64,000 bases of DNA from Dryomyza anilis (GCA_951804985.1 OX638131.1:61843598-61907597), one strand, 5' to 3'; numbered from the stretch's first letter, positions 23,049 to 35,450 are shown. Notes: generated from the sequence alone by a model not told the origin. A program made the numbers and translations.

Positions 23049-23340
23049 GTTCCAAAAGACGTAGTTATGGAATAACGTCCGATGGAATGACTTTTGGAAC
23101 TACTTCTTAAAATGGTTTCCATGGAATGACTTTTGGAACTTCTTCTTAAAATGGTTCTCATGGAATGACTTTTGGAACTACTTCTTGAAATGGTTCCCAT
23201 GGAATGACTTTTAGAACTACTTCTTAAAATGGTTCCCATAGAATGACTTTTGGAACTACTTCTTAAAATAGTTCCCATGTAATGACTTTTGGAACTACTT
23301 CTTAAAATGGTTCCCATGGAATACCTTTTGGAACACCTTC
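23049..23340 (-). repeat. 39-bp tandem repeat encoding a 13-residue repeat
   Basis: About seven copies of a 39-bp unit (GGAATGACTTTTGGAACTAC...TTAAAATGGTTCCCAT). The minus frame 23371-23009 reads through all of them as MGTILRSSSKSHS-type repeats. The period is a multiple of three, so the frame stays open; expression is not otherwise supported. Confidence 0.7.
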
Positions 23341-23438
23341 CACATACTGTTTCATTAGAATACAAATACAATAAATAAAATTGTTCATTTAATTTTTAAA
23401 ATAAGAAATATTTAAACTTTAAGGTATATTAACAAATT

Positions 23439-23634
23439 AAATATTTTCATGGACATTTTTGCTCCTGAACTTATTATATTTTTGAGGTTGATATACTCCA
23501 GCTATTATATGGACTTCCTGCGCACCAACCATCTGAGCCATCGACACTACCTGTAGTATTATCATGTTAAAGAATATTTTTAATTTAAATAAAAAAGTAC
23601 TTACTAAATATGTTTTATATCCTATGACACACAT
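23439..23634 (-). CDS. short two-exon reading frame in the TIR transposon, unidentified
   Basis: The minus strand starts MCVIGYKTYL. A GTAAGTAC donor at 23605 and a CTACAG acceptor at 23552 define a 54-bp AT-rich intron. The second exon reads MAQMVGAQEVHIIAG and ends NVHENI-stop. Spliced it gives about 47 residues. It may be the tail of a lost transposase or a passenger gene; no family is recognised and ORF length is weak evidence. Confidence 0.35.
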
Positions 23635-23745
23635 GTTTTTAATTGAATTGTTGATTTAGAATACGCAGCTAACTTTATTTATTTTAAATAAAATATTTCA
23701 AAGAGGTTTGATACGTTTTTGTATATTCTCAATTACATTCTAAAA

Positions 23746-24360
23746 GAAGCGAACGTGGAACGACTTTTTATCGGAACCCAACGTGGTGTGCCGTCAGTAC
23801 CAAGAGGGAAGTTATTCTAGAATCAGTTGTTGTAGAATTGGATAAAGAAACATATCTCTGTTTGCTTCTCCACTTTCATTAGAGGCTCAAAAACTGTATT
23901 CGCTTCTCGTATACGTTCCGCTAGAAGCGAACGTAGAATTACTTTTTATCGGAACCCAATGGGAAGTTGTTCTCGTTGTTGTGCCGTCAGTACCAAGAGG
24001 GAAGTTATTCTAGAATCAGTTGTTGTAGAATTGGATAAAGAAACATATCTCCGTTTGCTTCTACGCTCTCATTATATCCTCAAAAACTGTATTCGCTTCT
24101 CGTTTACGTTCCGCTAGAAGCGAACGTAGAATTACTTTTTATCGGAACCCAATGTGTAGTTGTTCTCGTTGCTGTGCTATTAGTAGCAGGAGAGAAGTTA
24201 TTCTAGAATAGCTTGCTATAGAATTTGATGGAGATACAGAATTTGATTCTATTCTCTCTCATATTTCCATATTCAACCGATAAATTTAAATTTGTGTACT
24301 CTTTATAACTCTCGAATATAAAGTGATTCCTAAAATGATTTCACCAGAAGCGAACGTGGA
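23746..24360. repeat. 180-190 bp tandem repeats with GAAGCGAACGT motif
   Basis: GAAGCGAACGT recurs at 23746, 23924, 24117 and (last, partial) about 24347, each followed by GGAACGACTTTTTATC or a variant. TTCGCTTCT and AGAAGCGAA flank a short loop in each unit, so each can form a hairpin. Confidence 0.65.
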
Positions 24361-24445
24361 ACGACTTTTTATCTTTGCATTCCAACTAAATGTAGTTCTA
24401 GAAGTTGTTCTTTTCGGAACAACTTGCGATAAAATCTGCTGGGGT

Positions 24446-25537
<1,092 letters not shown>

Positions 25538-25545
<8 letters not shown>

Positions 25546-26070
25546 GAGGTAATTTGCTCCACTGTGCAAGCAATCAACAGTAATAAATGAGACGCAAGAC
25601 AATTCAGCGCACTAAGCAATGTGTTAGAAAGAGACGTAAGATCATTCAGCGCACTATGCAATGTGCGAGAAAGAGATGGAAGATCAGCACATTAAAACAC
25701 ATGAGTGCGAATGAGATGCCAATAGCATTCACGAAACGAGTAGAAGTTCTCGAAACAAGTCGAAGCTTGTCGAAACGTGTCGAACTGATGCCTGCAGTAT
25801 ATAGGGCCGCGCATCTGAGGCACTGTACTTCAGTTGTGATTTAATAGTGAACTAGTGTGCTCGTGAGTGAACATTGTAAAGATAAATTGTAGTAATTCAG
25901 CAGTTGATATAAGTGATTATTCTTTAAGTTGTTATTTAAATTAATAAAGTTAATTAATACTAGTTGAAATAATACTAGTTAAAACCAAATATAAGTGCGT
26001 TTTTATTTTGTACACAATCCAGCGATACGAACTCGTAGAACAGTTTTCCGTAGACTGAATTTTCGTAACA
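25538..26070 (+). repeat. 5' LTR of Ty3/mdg1-like element, copy 2
   Basis: Matches 4133-4675 inverted. The right end CGTAACA is intact. The left terminus reads TGGTCGAAAGAGG instead of TGTTACGAAGAGG and runs continuously into the minisatellite. Confidence 0.8.
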
Positions 26071-26071
26071 T

Positions 26072-26089
26072 TGGTGTCAGAAGTGGGAT
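26072..26089 (+). other. primer-binding site, copy 2
   Basis: TGGTGTCAGAAGTGGGAT starts one base after the LTR end. Its complement ends in CCA, as a tRNA 3' end does. A leucine tRNA is my best guess, unverified. Confidence 0.6.
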
Positions 26090-26100
26090 TGTGATACAAA

Positions 26101-27021
26101 ATGGTTAAATTCGAACAACTTAAAGTCGACCAGCTAAAGAAGGAGCTGGCGATTCATAATCTTCCAACTGTAGGTACGAAAGTAGAGCTACAAAAGCGTC
26201 TAATGGAAGAATTAGAAAATCAAGGCATTGACCTCGCAGAGCACGAGTTTGAAGTGGAAGCTGTAACAGCGTCGTCGAGGAGTGTGGACACGGAGCAAAA
26301 AGTACAGTCGCAAAGTTTTGATATGAGCCAGTTGCTCGGAGCAATACAACAACAGCTTCAAGAAAATTCCAACAAATTAGATCAAAAATTTCTAGAAAAT
26401 TCAAAACAATTTCAAGAAAATGCCAACAAAATGGAACAGAAACTTATAGAAAATTCAAAACAGCTCTAAGAAAATTCGACCAGAATGGAACAGAAACTTC
26501 AAGAAAATTCAAATCAGCTCAAATTAGATATGAAGCACGAACTTGTAGAAAATGCTAACAAAATAGAACAGAAACTTCAGAAAAATTCTGAACAGCTTCA
26601 AGAACATTCTAAGCAGCTTCTGGAAGTTTCTAATACACTACATGGCAAAGTAAATTAACTTGAAGCGCATATAAATGATGTTGATGATAAAATTCAAAGA
26701 TTGGAAAATGGTATAGACAAAGAAATCCAGGAAATAAAAAAAGATTTGCACGTGTTGCATATAAATGGACCTACACAGCGTGTTGTTAGTGGTACGAGAC
26801 TAAAATCGCCGATTTACGATGGAACCACAGCGTTCAACATTTTCAAGCTGCAATTTGAGACCACGGCTGTAAGTAATCGATGGAATAATGAGGACAGCGT
26901 AGCCGCACTTATCGTGGCACTTAAAGGAGGCGCAGCCGAAGTATTGCAGACTGTTCCAGAAAGTGATCGAAACAGTTATTTAGCGGTTATGGCTGCACTG
27001 CAGCGAAAATATGGCAGTGAT
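26101..27021 (+). pseudogene. gag: Gag fragment (SAP-like, coiled coil, partial capsid), copy 2
   Basis: Starts at ATG 26101. The first 122 codons hold the SAP-like domain and part of the coiled coil, ending at TAA 26467-26469 where copies 1 and 3 have a sense codon. A second nonsense codon lies near 26656. The same frame resumes from 26701 with the capsid region (SPIYDGTTAFNIF) and stops matching at about 27021, in YGSD, where the segment is cut off by unrelated AT-rich DNA. No zinc knuckle or pol remains. Dead copy. Confidence 0.8.
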
Positions 27022-27595
27022 ATGTTAAATATGTCCGATATGTTAAGGATTCGTATGATATTTACGAGGTCAATGCACCCATATCCTCCGAAATAGGATA
27101 TTAGTTTAAATATTTAGGATAACATTCATGATTTTAAAATAGCGATACAGAGTTAATTAGTTTTTTTTTTATTTTAATCTTTAAAAAATGTCGGGTTAGA
27201 TTACGGAATATTAACCTCTTTAACCAGCAATACCTCGTGAACCGAAAATGGTAGAACAAAAATTAGTCGGTGAATTTTGTTTAGATTACACCAGGATATA
27301 AAAAAATTAACAAATCGCTGATTCCATGAATATTTTCTGATCTATCTCTACTACAATATTGTGCAATATGCTCTATCTGCTCGTTTTTTCATAGACATTG
27401 ATCACATTTGAATAGCAATAATCCCTATCTACCATAGCACGACGAATAGCGCGAAATAACTGAATTTTTTTAATTGTTTCAATTAAAGACCATTTTTATT
27501 AATTATTGTAGAAGAAAAATTGATCGCCGCTTTCATGGTTTGCGATTTAAGTTTTTTCGCTCTCCTGAAAAACTGTGTTTTTGTAGATAGACTGT

Positions 27596-27642
<47 letters not shown>

Positions 27643-27673
27643 TTTTGTATATATGTTTTTGTAGATAGACTGT

Positions 27674-27727
<54 letters not shown>

Positions 27728-27784
27728 ACAGTCTATCTACAAAAACACAGTTTTTCAGGAGAGCGAAAAAACTTATATCGAAAT

Positions 27785-27811
<27 letters not shown>
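27022..27811. repeat. unique spacer with TA-loop palindrome between copies 2 and 3
   Basis: 27022-27548 shows no gene. 27549-27774 is a palindrome: arms AAGTTTTTTCGCTCTCCTG...ACTGTATTGAATA (about 55 bp) pair across a (TA)n loop that also contains a partial duplicate of the arm. Another TA run (27788-27814) leads into copy 3. Confidence 0.7.
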
Positions 27812-27815
<4 letters not shown>

Positions 27816-28370
27816 CTTCTATCCGCAATGTAGTAAACATATGTACTCTGAACAGTGTCCAAAGTTTATTATCTAGGACACTTAGTGTCTCTGTCTTAGA
27901 GTCAGTATACGTGCCATCAGGTATCTGCAGTGAGTCTAGTCGGGCATCCACCAAGGAAGGTCTAGATACCAAGGGAGGTCTAGATAACGTTTTTCGGAAC
28001 AGACATGTTCGTACGAAACTAGAATATATAACATCGTTCATGTCTTGAACGGACGTCTCAATACTTTCTTTGGTACGAATTCTGACAGGAAACGTGAGGG
28101 AATTTTCAAGTTCTTGTCTGAAGCGTGTTCGTTTTTCTAGGGTTTCTCACTATCATAGAGGGTAACACCTCTCGGTCATATATATCTGTGGTCCGATAAA
28201 AAATCTTCTTTAAGAACCTTACAGTTTAAGATTACCTCCCTCAGTCTGCGGTTAGACAAAGTTAGGTCAATGACTTCCTGTCTTATAGCAGTCACAAACG
28301 TAGGTTTATTACCAGTGTTGTGAATGTTTAGATTGAAGGTCATGATGAAGTCAAACAGTCTGGTGCCTCG
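27812..28370 (-). pseudogene. LOA-like LINE fragment, copy 3
   Basis: Same fragment as 19622-20215, starting about 33 bp further in. It has a small replacement (ATATATCTGTGGTCC) where copies 1 and 2 carry a GAAGAAGATT duplication. Not functional. Confidence 0.65.
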
Positions 28371-28394
28371 TGCGTATTTCTTAAATTGTTCTAT

Positions 28395-28485
28395 ATATTA
28401 TCGACATTAAACAACTACAAGTTTGTGAATACTACTTCAAGCTGCAAACGCTCTATAGTCATCTCTTGTTAAATGTCGATAATAT
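28395..28485. repeat. 91-bp hairpin/MITE-like repeat, copy 3
   Basis: Counterpart of 8231-8321 and 20236-20326. Confidence 0.6.
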
Positions 28486-28878
28486 TTATAACTATTTAAA
28501 AAATGCAAACAATATATAAACTATTTTACCATTTAAATTTATTTTTCAATTTTGTGTTTTTAAAACTGTTTAATAAAAACTTACTTATAAAAAATTTGGT
28601 TTTTTATACTTGTTAAATTATTGCTGACGATATAATAAAATTTATGAACTATAGTAGGGTAAAATTATGTTATGTTACAAAATATTACAATATTACATAG
28701 AGAAGGTGTTTTGAGTCAAATAGTACAAAAATATTAATTTGTCTGGTAGGAAATCGTTAGAGCATTTTGACTATTTACTAATTAAAACATTCAAATTTAA
28801 ATTTGCATTTAAAATTTAAGTATTCGCAAAAAAAAATTAATCACATTTTACGAAATTTCAATGCATTTCGAACCATTT

Positions 28879-29106
28879 TTAAAATTTTACAGTTTTTATC
28901 GCATATATGAGATATTCAGCCTTATCGTGAACACTAGGGGAATATTCTATTTCCTCGGAATTTTTTGTTTCCAGGTATCTGCAATCTCCCAGGTACAGCA
29001 ATTCCTCCGGAATTTTGTTGGAAATCGAATTCGAGTTCGAATGCAGCTTTACAACATTGCCAGATTTTTTATTTATTCGTTTTTTTTTTTTGGTTATCTT
29101 TAACAT
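28879..29106 (-). pseudogene. unidentified coding-like fragment, longest copy
   Basis: 75 codons open on the minus strand: Lys-rich start, then NVVKLHSNSNSISNKIPEEL, CRYLETKNSEEIEY and EYLIYAIKTVKF. Composition is ordinary protein-like rather than homopolymeric, and the reading is largely kept in copies 1 (+, about 7540-7723) and 2 (-, about 20832-21018). The A-run near its start and the lack of a convincing ATG context argue for a fragment of a larger gene or transposon exon. Family not recognised. Confidence 0.35.
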
Positions 29107-29829
29107 TTCTTGTAATAAAGTTGTAAAATAATAATTTAGATATAAAATATGTATACAGATCTTTATTATTTGCAGTTAAATATACTTTTATACATACATT
29201 TCACATTTTTTAACTCTATAAAGAATTAATTTGCAATTAGACTGAACATCAGGCAACGGTAAATGAGCTGTTTTGCCAAATGTCAAACAGTGTTGTTGGA
29301 TAAAATTGCGCTGTGTTGTGCAAATAAATGTTGAAGTTAAAATTATGTTAAATGTCAATTAAAAGCATATAAAATAACTCTTAATTGTAGTTTTTCATTT
29401 AAGAAAATGTAGTGATCATACTGCGTTAATCTGTCAAGAGTTAAAAAAATTAAGATATTCCCCAGCCAGTGAAGTTTTTGTGGTGGTTGAATATATCTGT
29501 AACTAATTTGTGCATAAATATGTAACTAACTTTTATTTAAATAATTTTGGTGCTATTCATACACTCTCAGAAATATATTGTCATTTCCGACAATATTGTA
29601 ACAATCTTGATGTTCAAAATAGATCTCATGATCAGATTGTCAAATTATTGTCTGTTTGACAATTAGATTGTTAAAACGTCATTCGATTGTTTTGATAACA
29701 ATCAAGATTGTCAATGAATAAAATATAAAAAGTCACATGATTTTTTTTAAATGTTTAATTAGCAATAAATTAAATTTAATGAATTCGGCACATTTTCTGT
29801 GAGATTTTGCCTCGTTTTTCGTCAAGAGT

Positions 29830-29973
29830 TTAAATGCAGTAGGTCAGGTACAGGAAGGGCTGCTTGCAGACATCCGGCTTTTCCATCTGCCCATTGATTA
29901 ATTTATTCAGCGCAAATCCATTGGACCAAAAGACATCTGTCTCGAGGATCGTTGTAGGTGGTAACACCCGCAT
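29830..29973 (-). CDS. 47-codon foldback-arm ORF, copy 3
   Basis: Same product type as 6626-6769, with the FLYLTYCI-stop ending. Unidentified. Confidence 0.28.
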   Translation of the reverse strand: MRVLPPTTILETDVFWSNGFALNKLINGQMEKPDVCKQPFLYLTYCI

Positions 29974-30299
29974 CTAAACATAATTAAAAAAGTTGCAGTA
30001 TTCAATTAATAATAAAATTATTAAATTAAAACTTACATTTTGTTTAATTTTAAAAATTTTTAAAGTAAACAAAAAAATAAATTTGACATGTTTTTGAATG
30101 CCAAGAAGATACATTTGCCACCTAATCACTGTATAATGAAATGACAATCTCATATTGTTAAAATCAACAATAAATATTCAAAAACATGTCAAATTAATTT
30201 GTTGTTTACTTTAAAAATTTTAAAAAGCAAACAAAATGTAAGTTATAATTTTTAATTTTATTATTAATTGATTATTGCAACTTTATTAATTTTGTTTAG

Positions 30300-30446
30300 A
30301 TGCGGGTGTCACCACATAATACAACGCTCCTCAAGACAGATGTCTTCTGGCCCAATGGATTGGCGCTGAAAAAAATAATCAAGGGGCAAATGGGAAATAT
30401 GGATGTCAGCAAACAGCCTTTCCTGTATCTGACCTACTGCATTTAA
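30300..30446 (+). CDS. 48-codon foldback-arm ORF, copy 3
   Basis: Same product type as 6153-6299, following the GTAAGT...TTTAG intron-like stretch. Unidentified. Confidence 0.28.
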   Translation: MRVSPHNTTLLKTDVFWPNGLALKKIIKGQMGNMDVSKQPFLYLTYCI

Positions 30447-30730
30447 GCTCTTGATGAACATAAGGAAAAATCTCGCAGAAGATGCACTCCATGCACTCTG
30501 AATTCATGAAATTTAATTTATTACTAATTAAAAATTTAAAAAACATTTATGTGACTTTTTATATTTTATTCATTGACAATATCGATTGTTATCAAAACAA
30601 TAGAATGACGTATGAAAATAGAATTTAATTGTCAAACCGACAATAATTTGACAATCTGATCATGAGATCTATTTTGAACATCAAGATTGTTACAATATTG
30701 TCGGAAATGACAATATATTTCTGAGAGTGT

Positions 30731-31999
30731 AGATATTTGTTAACATATTATAAATAAAAGTATAGTTAATTAAAATGTGTTTGTTTTTAATTAATTATTT
30801 TCCCCGATGAAATAGTGGCAGAATTTTTTCGGCGAAATAAGAGTAATTATTCCTACAAAATGTTGTACATGAAACGTATTTTTTTTAAGGAACCATTTTT
30901 TCCCTTTTCGAACCTATTATATACCTATTTCCCACAAGGGTAAAAATTCTCTCACGATAATACGGCTGTATATCTGTAATTAATTTGTGCAGAAATATGG
31001 AACTAACATTTATTTAAATAATTTTAGAGCTAGCCATAGATATTTGTTAACATATCGATATCTTACAGGCAAAAGGTCGTAACCAACAAAAATCAAATTT
31101 CACAGGAGTCGAAAAAAACGTCTCAAAATCGAGTAGTACAAGTAGTCCTTTAAATAAGCTGACCATAATAATAGCGTCACCCAATTTCCAAAATAACCAT
31201 TCAATGCATAAGTATTTGAAGAAAAATGTCAGACCAAAATATAACTATTAACCTTTATATCCATTTGGTTTTTCACTGAGAGATATAATTTTTCAAAAAA
31301 TATAAAGGTTTTGGTTGAGAGATATTTTTTATTTGAAAAAATAAAGGTCTTTGGTTGAGAGATAACCTTTATTTTAAAAAATAAAGGTCTTTGGTTGAGA
31401 GATACTTTTTATTTTAAAAAATAAAGATCTTTGGTTGAGAGTTATATAAAATATATATTTGGTTAATGGTTGTTAGTAGACCGAAAATTTAATTAGTCTC
31501 ATTTAAAGGGAATTCATAGAAAATAATAGGAGAACTGAAAAATATGGACTTTCGGCATCCAGGCGAGATTGTTGGACGTATAGAGAAGAAATGGGCAGAA
31601 TTAAATTTATTTCACAACTAAAAACTAACAATTAAATATGTTCCAGTGGGATTACAGAATTTTATTTTTTTATTGAAAAAAAGATGATTTTGACCATTGC
31701 ATTGTATTTGTCCCTAAAAAAAATTTTTAACAATTTATTTTTTTCGAAATTAGTCGAACATTTTTGTTTTTGTCAAATATATATTTTTTTTCGAAAATGG
31801 TGATTTCGACCATTGCGTTGTTTTTGTTGCCCAAACAATTTTTTTCGAAATTTTTCGAACTTTGTTGTTATTTTCGAATATATATTATTTTCAAAAATTG
31901 CGATTTCGACCATTACATTGTTTTTGTCGTCCAAAAATTTTGTTTAACATTTTTTTTTGAAATTTTTCGAACATTGTTGTTTTTGTCATATAATGGTCG
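30731..31999. repeat. AT-rich flank, 52-bp tandem repeat and minisatellite, copy 3
   Basis: Contains the empty site of the copy-2 TIR transposon near 30878, four 50-52 bp repeats at about 31270-31450 and TTCGAAAA minisatellite at about 31680-31995. A 24-codon ATG frame at 31544-31618 (RIEKKWAELNLFHN) has a counterpart on the minus strand of copy 1 near 5033; too short to call. Confidence 0.6.
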
Positions 32000-32535
32000 A
32001 AAGAGGTAATTTGCTCCACTGTGCAAGCAATCAACAGTAATAAATGAGACGCAAGACAATTCAGCGCACTAAGCAATGTGTTAGAAAGAGACGTAAGATC
32101 ATTCAGCGCACTATGCAATGTGCGAGAAAGAGATGGAAGATCAGCACATTAAAACACATGAGTGCGAAGGAGATGCCAATAGCATGCGTCATTCACGAAA
32201 CTAGTAGAAGGTTCTCGAAACAAGTCGAAGCTTGTCGAAACGTGTCGAACTGATGCCTGCAGTATATAGGGCCGCGCATCTGAGGCACTGTACTTCAGTT
32301 GTGATTTAATAGTGAACTAGTGTGCTCGTGAGTGAACATTGTAAAGATAAATTGTAGTAATTCAGCAGTTGATATAAGTGATTATTCTTTAAGTTGTTAT
32401 TTAAATTAATAAAGTTAATTAATACTAGTTGAAATAATACTAGTTAAAACCAAATATAAGTGCGTTTTTATTTTGTACACAATCCAGCGATACGAACTCG
32501 TAGAACAGTTTTCCGTAGACTGAATTTTCGTAACA
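32000..32535 (+). repeat. 5' LTR of Ty3/mdg1-like element, copy 3
   Basis: Right end CGTAACA intact. Left terminus altered to TGGTCGAAAGAGG exactly as in copy 2, so copies 2 and 3 share this event. Confidence 0.8.
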
Positions 32536-32536
32536 T

Positions 32537-32554
32537 TGGTGTCAGAAGTGGGAT
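32537..32554 (+). other. primer-binding site, copy 3
   Basis: TGGTGTCAGAAGTGGGAT, identical to copy 2. Confidence 0.6.
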
Positions 32555-32565
32555 TGTGATACAAA

Positions 32566-33957
32566 ATGGTTAAATTCGAACAACTTAAAGTCGACCAGCT
32601 AAAGAAGGAGCTGGCGATTCATAATCTTCCAACTGTAGGTACGAAAGTAGAGCTACAAAAGCGTCTAATGGAAGAATTAGAAAATCAAGGCATTGACCTC
32701 GCAGAGCACGAGTTTGAAGTGGAAGCTGCAACAGCGTCGTCGAGGAGTGTGGACACGGAGCAAAAAGTACAGTCGCAAAGTTTTGATATGAGCCAGTTGC
32801 TCGGAGCAATACAACAACAGCTTCAAGAAAATTCCAACAAATTAGATCAAAAATTTCTAGAAAATTCAAAACAATTTCAAGAAAATGCCAACAAAATGGA
32901 ACAGAAATTTCTAGAAAATTCAAAACAGCTCCAAGAAAATTCGACCAGAATGGAACAGAAACTTCAAGAAAATTCAAATCAGCTCAAATTAGATATGAAG
33001 CACGAACTTGTAGAAAATGCTAACAAAATGCTAACAGAAACTTCAGAAAAATTCTGAACAGCTTCAAGAACATTCTTAGCAGCTTCTGGAAGTTTCTAAT
33101 ACACTACATGGCAAAGTAAATGAACTTGAAGCGCATATAAATGATGTTGATGATAAAATTCAAAGATTGGAAAATGGTATAGACAAAGAAATCCAGGAAA
33201 TAAAAAAAGATTTGCACGTGTTGCAGATAAATGGACCTACACAGCGTGTTGTTAGTGGTACGAGGCTAAAATCGCCGATTTACGATGGAACCACAGCGTT
33301 CAACATTTTCAAGCTGCAATTTGAGACCACGGCTGTAAGTAATCGAATAATGAGGACAGCGTAGCCGCACTTATCGTGGCACTTAAAGGAGGCGCAGCCG
33401 AAGTATTGCAGACTGTTCCAGAAAGTGATCGAAACAGTTATTTAGCGGTTATGGCTGCACTGCAGCGAAAATATGGCAGTGATCACATGAAGCAAATCTA
33501 CAGAATGGAACTAAAGTGCCGAATGCAAAGAAATGGTGAAACATTGCAGGCGTATGCAGCGGACGTCGAGAGGCTTGCGCATTTGTCGTATGCAGATTCA
33601 ACGAGTGATTTCATAGAAAAGTGCAAGATCGAAGCGTTTGTTGATGGTATACGCGATCCTCAGACAAAACGAGCAACAATGACTAACCCAAAGGCGACAT
33701 TTATGGAAACGGTCACCACAGCGCTTACGCAGGACATAGCATCTACATTGTGCCGACCAGCGATGGAGAAACGTGTACTAGATGAGGAGAGAGAAAATGT
33801 ATGTCAAGGAGTAAGTAGAGCGCCCAAAGCCAGTGTTAAATCCGAACATTATGCTGCCAACGAAAACACACAATTGAAAGGTAAATGCTACAATTGCGGA
33901 AAATATGGGCATATGGCACGCGACTGTCGTGATAGACGTAAATGTGTAAATCTGTAA
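32566..33957 (+). pseudogene. gag: Gag (SAP-like, coiled coil, capsid, zinc knuckle), copy 3
   Basis: The most complete gag body in the window but broken. ATG 32566 opens the SAP-like domain and a coiled coil one repeat longer than in copy 1. The frame is lost near 33040 (ACAGAAACTTCAG region) and resumes at 33167. A 4-bp loss near 33345 (AATCGAATAATG against AATCGATGGAATAATG in copy 2) breaks it again. From 33376 it runs through capsid to the CCHC knuckle (CYNCGKYGHMARDC near 33890-33931) and ends at TAA 33955-33957, where copy 1 reads on. Non-functional. Confidence 0.85.
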
Positions 33958-34345
33958 CCACCTAAAGGATACCGACCAGAAAAGAGACCTGAGGATGGCC
34001 AAAATAACGCCAGGGAACATCATGACAATTCGGGCACTGTGTCGGCACGAGTGTGTAAAATGGAATCCAGAGAATGCTCGACGGAAGAAGAAAAGACGAA
34101 CATAATTCACATTCGTTCGTTAAATGTCATGGCAGATGATCAATAGACTCTAGAGCAAATACGAAATGATCAAAAGAAGGACCCCGACATCACAAAAATT
34201 AGGACGTTCAAGGAACAACAAAGAAAGCCATTATGGAAAGAGTTAACAGTCCAATGGTAGATCTGCACGAAATTTAATTGTTGTTCCCAAATCAAAAATA
34301 AAAGAGATATTACTGAAATGCCATTGTGGTTCCAATGGATGTCAC
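33958..34345 (+). pseudogene. Gag-pol linker remnant, copy 3
   Basis: Continues from the zinc knuckle into post-RNase H sequence (QIRNDQKKDPDI). It carries a TAG at about 34144 where copy 1 has Trp, and lacks about 95 bp present in copy 1 near 34245. Protease, RT and RNase H are absent, as in copy 1. Confidence 0.7.
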
Positions 34346-34885
34346 TTGAGCATTAATAAAACGGTTGAAGAAGTCAGAAAACGATTCTATTGGGTCGGAT
34401 ATCAAAAGTCAGTCGCCTATTGGATTCACAGATGTAAGCAATGTGTATCCGCAAAAAGAAAACCCGTCAGAAGTTGCGGTAAGATAAATCAATACAACGT
34501 AGGAGCACATTACGAACGTAATGTAATGGATGGGCAAAAGACGATTCCAAAAAGTGTTTTGCATAAGAGAAAAAGTGAAGACCGAGACGAGTTGCATCAG
34601 TCCTTAAGGCAGAGGATACAAATTCCAAGTAGTAAGATAAAGTCCAGATACGACTTGAGAGCAAACTCTGAGGGATTTAAGGAAGGAGATCTGATTATGC
34701 TTTGTAGCCCGCCACGAGTGAAATTGATAAATCCAAAACTACAAACACACCGGGAAGGACCGTACAGGATAATTAAAAGGATAAATGACATTGTGTATCG
34801 GATTCAGAATACTACAGGCGTCAGACGAAAAATGAAAGTAGTACATTTAGAAAGGTTGGTGCCGTATATAGAGAGAGAGGATTAA
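34346..34885 (+). pseudogene. pol: integrase remnant: HHCC finger joined to C-terminal domain, copy 3
   Basis: A 179-codon frame. The start holds the second half of the HHCC zinc finger (VAYWIHRCKQCVSAKRK). The catalytic core, with its DDE residues, is missing. After a short join (NQYNVGAHYERNVMDGQK) it continues in the C-terminal domain: LRANSEGFKEGDLIML, then GPYRIIKRINDIVYRIQ and MKVVHLERLVPY, which is typical of mdg1/412-type Ty3 integrases. It cannot catalyse integration. The stop is followed by the polypurine-rich 3' region and LTR. Confidence 0.75.
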
Positions 34886-34904
34886 CATCTGTTCGGGACG
34901 AACA

Positions 34905-34922
34905 GATTTAGGTGGAGGGCAG
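34905..34922 (+). promoter_or_regulatory. polypurine tract of Ty3/mdg1-like element, copy 3
   Basis: TTAGGTGGAGGGCAG lies directly before the 3' LTR start TGTTACGAA. Confidence 0.55.
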
Positions 34923-35450
34923 TGTTACGAAAAGAGGTAATTTGCCCCACTGAGCAAGCATTCAACAATAATAAATGAGACGCAAGACAATTCAGCGCAC
35001 TAAGCAATGAGTTAGAAAGAGACGGAAGATCATTCAGCGTACTGGGCAATGTGCGAGAAAGAGATGGAAGATCTGCACATTAAAACACATGAGTGCGAAG
35101 GAGATGCCAATAGCATGCGTCATTCACGAAACTAGTAGAAGGTTCTCGAAACAAGTCGAAGCTTGTCGAAACGTGTCGAACTGATGCCTGCAGTATATAG
35201 GGCCGCGCATCTGAGGCACTGTACTTCAGTTGTGATTTAATAGTGAACTAGTGCGTCTCGTGAGTGAACATTGTAAAGATAAATTGTAGTAATTCAGCAG
35301 TTGAGGTGATTATTCTTTAAGTTGTTATTTAAATTAATAAAGTTAATTAATACTAGTTGAAATAATACTAGTTAAAACCAAATATAAGTGCGTTTTTATT
35401 TTGTACACAATCCAGCGATACGAACTCGTAGAACAGTTTTCCGTAGACTG
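34923..35450 (+). repeat. 3' LTR of Ty3/mdg1-like element, copy 3
   Basis: Starts with an intact TGTTACGAAAAGAGG. It stops at CCGTAGACTG, about 13 bp before the expected CGTAACA end, and passes into a TA-loop palindrome. The 5' and 3' LTRs of this copy differ at several sites, so the insertion is not recent. Confidence 0.8.

Larger units (their letters stand above)
22795..24443. mobile_element. 1649-bp TIR transposon inserted only in copy 2
   Basis: Termini CCCAGCAGATTTTA and TAAAATCTGCTGGG are inverted. Copies 1 (near 5722) and 3 (near 30878) preserve the uninterrupted site ACGTATTTTTTTT. Comparison shows a 2-bp GT on both sides (22793-22794, 24444-24445). Inside are a 39-bp tandem repeat, a short two-exon-like reading frame on the minus strand and 180-190 bp tandem repeats. 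No transposase is recognised, so it is probably non-autonomous; the superfamily is undetermined. Confidence 0.8.
29561..30730. mobile_element. foldback (long-TIR) element, copy 3
   Basis: The most complete of the three: ACACTCTCAG...CTGAGAGTGT with arms pairing almost to the centre. Arm ORFs at 29830-29973 (-) and 30300-30446 (+). Same TA flanks as copy 2. Confidence 0.75.

Noticed and set aside
23049..23340. CRISPR-like array
   Set aside because: The 39-bp units are contiguous with no unique spacers, and the context is eukaryotic transposon DNA.
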